A stretch of DNA of 13,614 nucleotides from Candidatus Omnitrophota bacterium (GCA_030640885.1 DAOWIN010000143.1:1-13614), one strand, 5' to 3'. Positions 6,647 to 13,039 are shown, numbered from the stretch's first letter. The notes: a model not told the origin generated them from the letters alone. Numbers and translations: made by a program.

Positions 6647-8038
6647 TTATTCTATTCTTCCAATCATATACAAATCCTCTTTGGGAGTTTTATCCATTGC
6701 CCCAGATATTATCTTCTCGCATCCCCCCAGAGTGTCTTTCAAGTCCACAAACACGCCCCTTCTTTCTGTATAAGCTTCAGCAACAAAAAAGGGCTGGGTA
6801 AGAAAATTTTCTATCTTTTGCGCCCGTTCATACAAACCACGGTCCTGTTTGGTCAATTCCTCCACTCCAATTACAGAAACAATCCGCTTAAGCTCCTCGT
6901 AGCGGCTAAGAATGCGAATTACCTCTTGACCAATAGTAAAGTGCCTCTTTTCTACGATTTCAGGGTCAAGGCTAAAAGAAGAAGAGGCTAAAGGGTTTAT
7001 CGCCGGATAAAGACCTTGTTGAACCTTCTGACGCGATAGAATAATTATCGAATTTAAAAAGCCAAAGGTGCATATTACCCCGGGGTCAGTTAAATCATCG
7101 CTGGGAACATAAATCGCCTCCACCACGGTAGTAGATGTCCCCTTTTTAGGAACAGTCTCTTCTTGAAATTCGGCCATCTCCGAAATTAGAGTGGGCTGAT
7201 ACCCGGTTTCAGAAGGAATTCTCCCTAAAAGCATTGAGGTTTCTGCTCCTGCCTGAATAAAACGATAAACATTATCCACAAAAAGTAAAACATCTCTATC
7301 TTTATTCTGAAAATACTCAACAAAGGTTTTGGCAGTGTGAATCGCGTTAAATCTGACAATAGGGGACTCGTTCATCTGCCCAAATACTAACACTGTTCGA
7401 TTTAACATTTGCCGTTTAATGAGTTCATAATAAAGCTCATTACCTTCCCTAATTCTCTCACCCACGCCAGCGAATATACAAATCCCTTTTTGTCGGACAG
7501 TAATATTATAAATGAGTTCTAATGTTAATAAACTCTTTCCTAAAGCCGCTCCTCCAACAAGACCTGTTTTTGAACCTTTTATTAATGGAAAAAGTAAATC
7601 GATAATTTTGATCCCGGTGATGATAATCTCGGTCTTTTTCTTGGAAGATTGGGGATCCAAAGACAAGGGAGGGGGACGTTTGCGGATAGAATACTTCTCT
7701 TTGCTTTTTATTCCGCCTTTCTTATCGATAAATTCTCCGTTAACATTTAGCATACGGCCTAAAAGTTCTTCCCCTACAGGAACTTTAATCCGTGAACCAA
7801 GAACAACCGCAGATGCATTTCTTTGCAAACCATAGGTAGAATTAAAAGAGGCGCATTTGGCTATATTATTTTTTAGGCGCTCAATTACTTCTAAAGTTAT
7901 CTTTCGCCCGTCGCAGGTATAAGTCTCGATGATTCCATAAAGAGACGGAACTTCTTTAGCCGCGCTAAAATGAATATCAACAATCGGCCCCTGAACGGCA
8001 ATTACCTTTCCCTTTGCGGGTTGCGGACTATCACTCAT
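6647..8038 (-). CDS. atpD: F-type ATP synthase subunit beta
   Basis: The catalytic beta subunit of F1, 463 residues, close to normal length. The nucleotide-binding domain shows P-loop GGAALGKS (usually GGAGVGKT), GERIREGNELY with the catalytic-site Glu and Arg, FGQMNESPIVRF, VLLFVDNVYRFIQAG, LLGRIPSETGYQPTL and AIYVPSDDLTDPG. The C-terminal region has RAQKIENFLTQPFFVAEAYT. The DELSEED segment is changed to VEELTKQD, and the usual FAHLDATTVLSR is FGFLNSIIILSR, so this is a divergent beta. ATG 8038 has AAAGGA 8 bases upstream. It is the last ATP synthase gene; epsilon, which normally follows, is instead at the front of the cluster. Confidence 0.95.
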   Translation of the reverse strand: MSDSPQPAKGKVIAVQGPIVDIHFSAAKEVPSLYGIIETYTCDGRKITLEVIERLKNNIAKCASFNSTYGLQRNASAVVLGSRIKVPVGEELLGRMLNVNGEFIDKKGGIKSKEKYSIRKRPPPLSLDPQSSKKKTEIIITGIKIIDLLFPLIKGSKTGLVGGAALGKSLLTLELIYNITVRQKGICIFAGVGERIREGNELYYELIKRQMLNRTVLVFGQMNESPIVRFNAIHTAKTFVEYFQNKDRDVLLFVDNVYRFIQAGAETSMLLGRIPSETGYQPTLISEMAEFQEETVPKKGTSTTVVEAIYVPSDDLTDPGVICTFGFLNSIIILSRQKVQQGLYPAINPLASSSFSLDPEIVEKRHFTIGQEVIRILSRYEELKRIVSVIGVEELTKQDRGLYERAQKIENFLTQPFFVAEAYTERRGVFVDLKDTLGGCEKIISGAMDKTPKEDLYMIGRIE

Positions 8039-8046
8039 CTTTGCAA

Positions 8047-8052
8047 TCCTTT
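8047..8052 (-). promoter_or_regulatory. Shine-Dalgarno of atpD
   Basis: AAAGGA with 8 bases to ATG 8038, just outside the repeat array that fills the rest of the gap. Confidence 0.7.
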
Positions 8053-8063
8053 AACTCTGTGAG

Positions 8064-8137
8064 ACTCCCAGTTTCCCAGACCCCCAGTTTCCCAGTGAGC
8101 TCTGCTGGGCGACTGGGTAACTGGTTGCTGGGTAACC
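8064..8137. repeat. Family A array between atpG and atpD
   Basis: The left arm has CCCAGTTT/CCCAGACC units and a centre GTGAGCTCTG. The right arm has CTGGGCGA, CTGGGTAA, CTGGTTG and CTGGGTAA units. It occupies most of the gap between the gamma stop and the beta ribosome binding site. Confidence 0.88.
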
Positions 8138-8140
8138 TTC

Positions 8141-8707
8141 TCATTCTCCCCATAGTGTTCTACTAGCAAATATATCTCGATTTGCCTTATCCATCGCTTC
8201 ATGCACGCTGTGTGTATATTGCATCCTTAAATTCTTTTTTAAGCGAGAGAGTTTTAAAAAACTTCCTTCCATATGCAAAGCCCGGGCAGATAATTCTGAC
8301 AGTTTACTCTCATAAAAAATCTTATGAAGATTTTCTTCTACCCATAAACGAATCAAGTAATCTACCACACGGTTTAAAGAAGGTTCAACTAAAAGGTCGC
8401 CAGTTACCCAGTTACCCAGTTTCCCAGCTGGGTGACTGGGCGTCTGGCTGCTGGGTGACTGGAAAAACGGCAACAGCTGAAAAGTTCTTACTTCCTGATG
8501 ACTAAAAGAAATAAATTGCGGATAAACAATAAGCACCTGTTCAAAATTTTGCTCAAGATAGTGCGAAAGTAAATAATTTCTCACTCGCTTTATTTGTCGA
8601 TCTTCTATCTCTTCATCACTCCCCTTAAAATAGGCAAAAGATTCTCCCGCTTCTTCTAAATAACTTTTCCCTCTCTCGCCTATTACAACTAAAGAACCGC
8701 CAGCCAC
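8141..8707 (-). CDS. atpG: F-type ATP synthase gamma, C-terminal part (frameshifted)
   Basis: The C-terminal two thirds of gamma, the rotor shaft of F1. From GTG 8707 the frame gives GGSLVVIGERGKSYL (second Rossmann strand), then VLIVYPQFISFSHQEVRTFQ-LLPFF, VEPSLNRVVDYLIRLWVEEN, ESKLSELSARALHMEGSFL and a final helix (QYTHSVHEAMDKANRDIFAS). These follow the gamma family in order. It overlaps the N-terminal part by 19 bases in another frame, so it is one gene broken at the octamer tract 8727-8766, not an independent gene. GTG 8707 has no recognisable ribosome binding site of its own. A 65-base octamer array adds about 20 residues (PSHPAGKLGNWVTG) before VEPSLNRV. Confidence 0.88.
   Translation of the reverse strand: MAGGSLVVIGERGKSYLEEAGESFAYFKGSDEEIEDRQIKRVRNYLLSHYLEQNFEQVLIVYPQFISFSHQEVRTFQLLPFFQSPSSQTPSHPAGKLGNWVTGDLLVEPSLNRVVDYLIRLWVEENLHKIFYESKLSELSARALHMEGSFLKLSRLKKNLRMQYTHSVHEAMDKANRDIFASRTLWGE
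8398..8462. repeat. Family A array inside gamma, site 3
   Basis: CAGTTACC/CAGTTTCC-type units meet CTGGGTGA/CTGGGCGT-type units. It is read through in frame as SQTPSHPAGKLGNWVTG, between the Rossmann-like core and the C-terminal helix of gamma, a loop position. Confidence 0.88.
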
Positions 8708-9153
8708 CAGTTTCCCAGTTTCCCATCTGGGTGTCTGGGTGTCTGGGTGTCTGGGTGTCTGGGTGTCTGGGTAACTTGGTGCAGTGCCGCATTAATTACT
8801 TTTATATTCAATCCCCCCACAAAAGGTTCATTGGAGGTAATGGCAACAACTAAAGAACCACCGGTTTCCCAGTTTCCCAGTTTCCCAGTTTCCCTGCTGG
8901 GTGGCTGGGCGTCTGGGTGACTGGGCGTCTGGGTGGCTTTCAAAAACCGATGTTCCACATCTCCAAAATCAATTGCTTGTAAGAAATTCTCTAAACTAAC
9001 CCCAAATTCTTTAAATTTTTCTTTCTGTTTCAAACGATGAAAACAAGAAATAGCAATATTCTTTAAGATATCAACAATCTCGGTTATTTCTTGATTAAAC
9101 TCTAAATTCTTCTTCAGCTCGGCTAAAGGAAGCACTTCTGTTATAATAAGCAA
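8689..9153 (-). CDS. atpG: F-type ATP synthase gamma, N-terminal part (frameshifted)
   Basis: The N-terminal third of gamma. The coiled-coil helix (LAELKKNLEFNQEITEIVDI, then LKNIAISCFHRLKQ) corresponds to the family's IKKRI...QITKAM helix. The first Rossmann strand follows as GGSLVVAITSNEPFVGGLN (family: ITSDRGLCGGFN). The frame then enters repeat sequence (TQTPRHPD twice, GKLGNWWLAVL) and stops at 8689. It starts at TTG 9153; GTG 9135 (VLPLAELKK) fits the family length slightly better, and no strong ribosome binding site separates them. A first array adds about 25 residues (QTPSHPDAQPPSRETGKL) before GGSLVVAI. As read, the protein would end before the second strand and could not work alone. 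Confidence 0.85.
   Translation of the reverse strand: MLIITEVLPLAELKKNLEFNQEITEIVDILKNIAISCFHRLKQKEKFKEFGVSLENFLQAIDFGDVEHRFLKATQTPSHPDAQPPSRETGKLGNWETGGSLVVAITSNEPFVGGLNIKVINAALHQVTQTPRHPDTQTPRHPDGKLGNWWLAVL
8705..8775. repeat. Family A array at the gamma frameshift, with five perfect 8-bp units
   Basis: Two CCCAGTTT-type units are followed by five perfect CTGGGTGT units (8727-8766) and a partial sixth. It encodes TQTPRHPDTQTPRHPD in the upstream frame. The gamma reading frame changes within or beside this tract. Confidence 0.93.
8861..8937. repeat. Family A array inside gamma, site 1
   Basis: CCCAGTTT units, the turn ccctgctggg, then CTGGGCGT/CTGGGTGA units. It is read in frame as QTPSHPDAQPPSRETGKL and GNWETG, between the N-terminal helix and the first Rossmann strand. 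The 17 bases at its left edge (8846-8862) match those beside the 8705 array with one mismatch. Confidence 0.9.
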
Positions 9154-9180
9154 TCGGCAACTTCTTGTCTTTCTTTTTGC

Positions 9181-10644
9181 CTACTGCCTACTGTCTATTG
9201 TTTTAATGAATTCCTCGAATCCCCGCTCCAACTCCTCTTTGTAAGAAGTAGTAAAAAACCCTTCTATCTCAATCTCCTCAATTACGCGAGGATAATTTTT
9301 AACAAGAAAATTATAAATACCTAACCTAAATCTTTTTCTTTCCTCTTTAGAAAGAGACTCCAATATGCCCTTACTCAAGGCGTAAAAAAGAGCAACTTGC
9401 TCACCTACAGAAATTGGTTCATACTTATTTTGGATAAAAAGTTCTCTTAACGCCTCTCCTTTTTTAATCTGCTCTTTTGCTTTCTCAGAGATGCGTGCTT
9501 TCATCTTGGTTACCCGCATCAAGTCTCGATATTGAAAATATTCCTGTCTTAAATCTTTGCTTATCTCTCTTAAAGCATGCGGTTGAACCTTACTGCCAAT
9601 TCGGGAAACAGAAAGCCCAATATCAATAGCCGGTTTGAACCCCTCGTGAAATAAATCCGCGCTCAAATAAATCTGCCCATCAGTCATCGAAACCAAATTG
9701 CTGGGAATGTAACCAGCAATATCACCTTGCTGGGTTTCCACAATGGGCAAAAAGGTTATTGAACCGCCCCCAGCTTCTGGAGCTAATTTCCCGGCTCTTT
9801 CCATTAATTGCGAATGGAGATAAAACATATCACCGGGATAGGCCTCACGACCAGGAAAGCGGCCTAAAAGCAGAGACAGCTGGCGATATACCCAAGCGTG
9901 ACGCGTTAAATCATCAAACACCACCAACACATCCTTTCCGTTAAACATAAAATACTCTGCCAAGCTACAAGCAGCATAAGGAGCAAGATATTGTTCGTTG
10001 CTGGAACAAACAGCCGGTGCCGCTACTATAATGCTGTAATTTAAAACTTCTTTTTTGGCAAATAAATCTGCAATTTTTTCTAGAGAAGAAAAATCGCGGC
10101 CAATACAGCAATATATGCAAATAACATCTTTGTCCCTTTGGTTCAAAATAGCATCAATAGCCAATGTTGTTTTACCAGTCATTCGGTCACCAACAATTAA
10201 TTCGCGTTGCCCGCGCGCCAAAGGAATCACGGTATCAATGGTTTGGATACCGCTATACAAAGGCTTGTCTACAGGAATTCTCTCAATTATCCCCGCTGCC
10301 TCGCGGAAAATTGCATTGAAATTATCTGGCTTAATCTCGCCTTTTTTGTCGCAGGGCTCTCCCAAAGCATTTACTATCCGTCCAATAAAATTCTCTCCTA
10401 CAGGAATTCTAAAAACCTGTTGAGCGGCAACAGCTTCCCCCCCTAATTTTAGCTGATTAACATCACCTAAAATTAAACTTAGAACCCTCTCTTCATTAAA
10501 ACCAATAACAATCCCTTTTACATCTTTGGAAAATTTTATTAACTGCCCGTTTATGCAGGAAGGCAATCCCTCAATATAAGCAATACCCTTTTTTACCTCA
10601 CTAATTCTTCCTATCTCCTTGATTTCAAACGGGGGAATAGACAT
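9181..10644 (-). CDS. atpA: F-type ATP synthase subunit alpha
   Basis: The non-catalytic nucleotide-binding subunit of F1, 487 residues. It shows a beta-barrel N-terminal domain, IPVGENFIGRIVNALGEP, P-loop GDRMTGKTTLAIDAI (the usual Gln replaced by Met), ICIYCCIGRDFSSLEK, DVLVVFDDLTRHAWVYRQLS, LLLGRFPGREAYPGDMFYLH, SRLLERA-like SQLMERAGKL, GDIAGYIPSNLVSMTDGQIY and GLSVSRIGS with the conserved arginine finger. C-terminal helices end at KTIDSRQ. In the PPGREA region the usual RRPPGREA reads GRFPGREA, again a divergent member. ATG 10644 is the family-length start, although no Shine-Dalgarno sequence is visible. The stop is directly followed by the gamma frame. Confidence 0.95.
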   Translation of the reverse strand: MSIPPFEIKEIGRISEVKKGIAYIEGLPSCINGQLIKFSKDVKGIVIGFNEERVLSLILGDVNQLKLGGEAVAAQQVFRIPVGENFIGRIVNALGEPCDKKGEIKPDNFNAIFREAAGIIERIPVDKPLYSGIQTIDTVIPLARGQRELIVGDRMTGKTTLAIDAILNQRDKDVICIYCCIGRDFSSLEKIADLFAKKEVLNYSIIVAAPAVCSSNEQYLAPYAACSLAEYFMFNGKDVLVVFDDLTRHAWVYRQLSLLLGRFPGREAYPGDMFYLHSQLMERAGKLAPEAGGGSITFLPIVETQQGDIAGYIPSNLVSMTDGQIYLSADLFHEGFKPAIDIGLSVSRIGSKVQPHALREISKDLRQEYFQYRDLMRVTKMKARISEKAKEQIKKGEALRELFIQNKYEPISVGEQVALFYALSKGILESLSKEERKRFRLGIYNFLVKNYPRVIEEIEIEGFFTTSYKEELERGFEEFIKTIDSRQ

Positions 10645-10725
10645 TGGTTTCGTTTTAATCAGCGAATTTACTAATCTCTACGAATATACGAATAAAAACA
10701 TTAGTAAATTCGTTGATGTTTTCTC
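10645..10725. repeat. Family E inverted repeat between atpF and atpA
   Basis: A 13-bp perfect inverted repeat (10663-10675 and 10700-10712, CGAATTTACTAAT) encloses a 24-base loop with CGAATATA/CGAATAAA 8-bp units. It fills the gap. It could fold in RNA as a hairpin upstream of alpha, but there is no U-run typical of a terminator. Confidence 0.75.
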
Positions 10726-11397
10726 TTAACTTCTATGAAGTTCTTCTAATTTCTCCATTGCCTTCTGCAGTTTATTCCTCAAACTTCCGTCAATTACAAC
10801 ATCATCTAATTTTACAATCACTCCGCCAATTATTTCTTTATCTATCTTTTCTTTTAGTTCTATAGACTGCCCAATTTTTTCCGCCAGCACCTTTTTAAAC
10901 TCCTCCCGCTGTTGTTTTTCTAAAGGATAAACAGAGCTTATTTCTGCCTGCTTGCAATCTGCAGACTGCAAACTATTAACTGTAGACTGTAAACTGTTAA
11001 TCAATTCATCTACAAGCTGGATATGAATACTTTGCTTAATCCCCCCGCTAAATACATACTCTATTAAATTTGAACCTAAAGATATGCTTTCCCGAACCAT
11101 CTTTGTTTTTAGTTCTTTTGCATTCCTTTCCTTTTCCGCTATTGCCTGTTCAACAATCCTTATCTTTTCTCTTTGCGCTTCTTCCAAAATTTTATCTTTA
11201 ATCTCCAAAGCCTCTTGTTCGGCCTTGTTCCTTATCCCTCTTGCCTCTTGTTCTACTTCGCGCATCTTCCCCGCATATTCCTTTTCCACCTCCTTGCGTT
11301 TCTTTTCTAAACCTTCTTCTTTTCCCAAAACAGCCTGATTAAATCGATGCAGTTTGCCTAAAGCAGAACTGAGATTGCGCTGGAAAAGCAGTCGCAA
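10726..11397 (-). CDS. atpF: F-type ATP synthase b-delta fusion, N-terminus interrupted
   Basis: A peripheral stalk protein. Residues about 20-110 are a long charged coiled coil (KEEGLEKKRKEVEKEY, REVEQEARGIRNKAEQEALE), as in subunit b. The C-terminal ~75 residues (SSVYPLEKQQREEFKKVLAE, ELKEKIDKEIIGGVIVKLDD, VIDGSLRNKLQKAMEKL) are the delta/OSCP C-terminal domain. The delta N-terminal helical domain that binds alpha is not visible. The given start is TTG 11397, but the same frame continues upstream through VITFVFLILFLRLLF, an ideal b membrane helix, to TAA at 11430-11428. Beyond that TAA lies MLPQLIFI from ATG 11454. The natural protein is therefore MLPQLIFI-X-VITFVFL..., with X now a stop. 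The b-delta junction (INSLQSTVNSLQSA) is encoded by a heptamer array. Confidence 0.85.
   Translation of the reverse strand: MRLLFQRNLSSALGKLHRFNQAVLGKEEGLEKKRKEVEKEYAGKMREVEQEARGIRNKAEQEALEIKDKILEEAQREKIRIVEQAIAEKERNAKELKTKMVRESISLGSNLIEYVFSGGIKQSIHIQLVDELINSLQSTVNSLQSADCKQAEISSVYPLEKQQREEFKKVLAEKIGQSIELKEKIDKEIIGGVIVKLDDVVIDGSLRNKLQKAMEKLEELHRS
10959..11000. repeat. Family D heptamer array, six units, in the b-delta linker
   Basis: Exactly six 7-bp units: ctgcaga, ctgcaaa, ctattaa, ctgtaga, ctgtaaa, ctgttaa. Six units make 42 bases, or 14 residues, so the frame is kept only because the copy number is a multiple of three. It joins the b coiled coil to the delta domain. Confidence 0.88.
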
Positions 11398-11454
11398 AAA
11401 AAGAATAAGAAAAACAAAAGTGATAACTTAAATAAAAATTAGTTGAGGAAGCAT
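11398..11454 (-). pseudogene. Original atpF 5' end with in-frame stop
   Basis: ATG 11454 opens MLPQLIFI, then TAA (11430-11428), then VITFVFLILF in the same frame as the b-delta ORF. The Gln typical of subunit b at this place (CAA) differs from TAA by one base. GGGGG at 11466-11470, the edge of the adjoining octamer array, may serve as a weak ribosome binding site for ATG 11454. Confidence 0.75.
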
Positions 11455-11465
11455 ACTTTAAAAGT

Positions 11466-11530
11466 CCCCCAGTTTCCCAGTCACCCAGTTTCCCAGTGAG
11501 TTTTGCTGGGGGTCTGGGAGACTGGGTAAC
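11466..11530. repeat. Family A array between atpE and atpF
   Basis: CCCAGTTT/CCCAGTCA units, the centre GTGAGTTTTG, then CTGGGGGT/CTGGGAGA/CTGGGTAA units. Positions 11480-11526 form a perfect 47-base inverted copy of 12098-12144. Confidence 0.92.
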
Positions 11531-11536
11531 TATTTT

Positions 11537-11746
11537 TCATCTAAATAAATTATATATTGTTAACAAACCAATAATAGCAATTGCCTCGGCAAACACAAAA
11601 GCAATTATCATTGCTAAAAAAAGCTTGGGAGCCGCCGAGGGGTTGCGTCCTAATGATTTTACTGCTCCAAAGCCAACATAGGCAATTACCAAAGATGGCC
11701 CCAATGTGCTGATAAATAGCATTAGAATAATGGAAAAGGTTTGCAT
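11537..11746 (-). CDS. atpE: F-type ATP synthase subunit c
   Basis: The proteolipid of the membrane rotor ring, 69 residues from ATG 11746 (TTG 11752 is also open, but lies in repeat). Helix 1 (FSIILMLFISTLGPSLVIAY) leads through VGFGAVKSLGRNPSAAPK, with the RNP form of the conserved RQP loop, into helix 2 (FLAMIIAFVFAEAIAIIGLL) with the ion-binding Glu in FAEAIA. The Gln of helix 1 and the Ser/Thr after the Glu that mark sodium-type rings are replaced by Ile and Ala-Ile, so protons are the likely ion. Helix 1 is poorer in the usual glycine repeat than most c subunits. No Shine-Dalgarno sequence is visible; the start abuts repeat family C. Confidence 0.93.
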   Translation of the reverse strand: MQTFSIILMLFISTLGPSLVIAYVGFGAVKSLGRNPSAAPKLFLAMIIAFVFAEAIAIIGLLTIYNLFR

Positions 11747-11852
11747 GTTCAAGCTACAGGCTTCAAGCTACAAGCTACAAGCAAGAAACCTAAATTATAA
11801 GATTTTCTTTCTTTTTCTTACCTGCAACCTGCAGCTTGTAACTTGCAGCTTG
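11747..11852. repeat. Family C palindromic heptamer array, copy 2
   Basis: Left arm of CAAGCTA/CAGGCTT 7-bp units, a core of about 40 bases, and a right arm of CTTGTAA/CTTGCAG units. The core is the reverse complement, with a few differences, of the core at 3607-3712. It fills the gap between atpC and atpE completely. Confidence 0.85.
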
Positions 11853-12080
11853 CTATTCCACAATCGCTACCAACTCACCTCTCTGCATATGAGCAATGCC
11901 ATCTTGAATAGAAAAAAACCAATGTCTGTCAATTTCAATTATTCCTTGCTTTAGGCGGGTTAAAATAGGCTGATGAAAACCTAATAAAGTAAGCTCCCCA
12001 TCTTCGCTAGGCAGAATTACCTCTTCACTCAAACCCAGATAAAGTATCTTCTCAGTATTGAGAATGCTAACTTTGAACAT
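11853..12080 (-). CDS. atpC: F-type ATP synthase epsilon, beta-sandwich domain only
   Basis: The epsilon subunit sits at the foot of the rotor and joins gamma to the c ring. The 75 residues from ATG 12080 cover the N-terminal beta sandwich: FKVSILNTEKILYLGLSEEV, ILPSEDGELTLLGFHQPILT, RLKQGIIEID and a last strand ending LVAIVE. The C-terminal helical hairpin found in most ~130-residue epsilons, which can inhibit ATP hydrolysis, is absent. The frame is open upstream to GTG 12128, but those codons (SFAGGLGDWESGG) are repeat, so ATG 12080 is chosen; GGTGG 7 bases upstream is a weak ribosome binding site. Its place at the front of the cluster, rather than after beta, is unusual. Confidence 0.85.
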   Translation of the reverse strand: MFKVSILNTEKILYLGLSEEVILPSEDGELTLLGFHQPILTRLKQGIIEIDRHWFFSIQDGIAHMQRGELVAIVE

Positions 12081-12089
12081 CTTTAAACC

Positions 12090-12144
12090 ACCAGACTCCC
12101 AGTCTCCCAGACCCCCAGCAAAACTCACTGGGAAACTGGGTGAC
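12090..12144. repeat. Family A array between the GGDEF gene and atpC
   Basis: Octamer array whose positions 12098-12144 are an exact inverted copy of 11480-11526. It fills the gap between the response regulator stop and epsilon, and contributes the weak GGTGG before ATG 12080. Confidence 0.92.
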
Positions 12145-12148
12145 CTTC

Positions 12149-13039
12149 TTACCCCGTCTCTTCACTGTACAAACATATTTGGTTCTTTCCCGACTGCTTC
12201 GCTTGATATAAGGCCTTATCTACCTGTTCAATTAAATCGTCCTTACTTAATACTCCATCGTCTAAGAGATGGGATAGGCCAATACTAACCGTAATTGGCA
12301 ATTCTTGTTTCTCTAAATTAAGTAAACGCTTAGCAACCTCAAACGCCTCTTGTTTAAATGTGTGCAGGAGAAGAACAACAAATTCCTCGCCCCCATATCT
12401 AAACACCATATCTGTCGTTCGCAATGCACCCAACAAAAGCTGGCATAAGGCCTTGAGTAACTTATCTCCGGCAGGGTGTCCATAAGTATCATTATATTTT
12501 TTGAAATCATCAATATCTATCATTAACAAAGATAATGGTTGGCGATAGCGTTTTGCTCGTTCAATTTCGTGTGGAAGTATTTCGTCTAAATGGCGACGAT
12601 TATAAACAGCGGTGAGTCCATCAACAGTTGCCATCTCCTGATACAAATCCCTTTCTCCAACTTGATGCAAAAGATTCTGACGGTCCATTGCTCGCCGTAA
12701 AATCATTTCTAATTCTTTTATATTAAAGGGCTTGGTTATATAATCAAAAATTTTCTTCTCGGATAAGACCTTAATAGCTAAATTCACTGAAGAATAGGGA
12801 ACAAGAGCAATAATTGAAATATCATTTTGTTGCTGATTAATCTTTTCCAAAACCTTGTCTGTTTTCACCTCGGGCATTTTTAAATCAATAAGAAGAATAT
12901 CAAATTTTTTCTGTTTTAGCAATTCTAACCCATCAGCAACATTGCTTGTTGCTTCAGTGTGATATTCAGCCCCATCCAAGGCTTCCCCCAATAGCTGACG
13001 CACCATACGCTCTTTATCAATTATCAAGATATTTATCAT
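12149..13039 (-). CDS. Response regulator with GGDEF diguanylate cyclase domain
   Basis: A PleD-like two-domain protein of 296 residues that should make cyclic di-GMP when phosphorylated by a histidine kinase. The receiver domain (about 1-118) has acidic residues after ILIID, the phosphorylation Asp in FDILLIDLKMPE and the conserved Lys in DYITKPF. The GGDEF domain (about 150-290) shows VDGLTAVYNRRHLDE, SLLMIDIDDFKKYNDTYGH, FRYGGEEFVVLL (active form) and the inhibitory RxxD site (RTTD) five residues before GGEEF. It starts at ATG 13039; the frame is open to GTG 13069, but those codons are repeat. Lying just upstream of the ATP synthase and secretion genes, it may be co-transcribed. A functional link to secretion is only a guess. 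Confidence 0.93.
   Translation of the reverse strand: MINILIIDKERMVRQLLGEALDGAEYHTEATSNVADGLELLKQKKFDILLIDLKMPEVKTDKVLEKINQQQNDISIIALVPYSSVNLAIKVLSEKKIFDYITKPFNIKELEMILRRAMDRQNLLHQVGERDLYQEMATVDGLTAVYNRRHLDEILPHEIERAKRYRQPLSLLMIDIDDFKKYNDTYGHPAGDKLLKALCQLLLGALRTTDMVFRYGGEEFVVLLLHTFKQEAFEVAKRLLNLEKQELPITVSIGLSHLLDDGVLSKDDLIEQVDKALYQAKQSGKNQICLYSEETG

Noticed and set aside
10055..10423. Plus-strand open frame inside atpA
   Set aside because: It is antisense to a highly conserved alpha coding region and its translation shows no domain; it is a shadow of the real gene, as are the other plus-strand frames in the window.
10663..10712. Rho-independent terminator before atpA
   Set aside because: The 13-bp stem is AT-rich with a 24-base loop and no following U-run on the minus strand; it fits a repeat family better.
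11428..11430. Reassigned TAA codon
   Set aside because: TAA ends gspF, the GGDEF gene and b-delta at family-appropriate lengths, so it is a normal stop in this genome.
11496..11681. Plus-strand frame starting SFAGGLGDW across the c gene
   Set aside because: Its first codons are repeat and the rest is antisense to subunit c; the same SFAGGLGDW appears before epsilon only because the 47-base repeat is inverted there.
6647..12080. V/A-type ATPase or N-ATPase
   Set aside because: Alpha, beta, gamma, epsilon and c all match F-type motifs; the AtpQ and AtpR genes typical of N-ATPases are absent.
12313..12513. Second minus-strand frame inside the GGDEF gene
   Set aside because: It lies wholly within the GGDEF domain in another frame and has no recognisable content.
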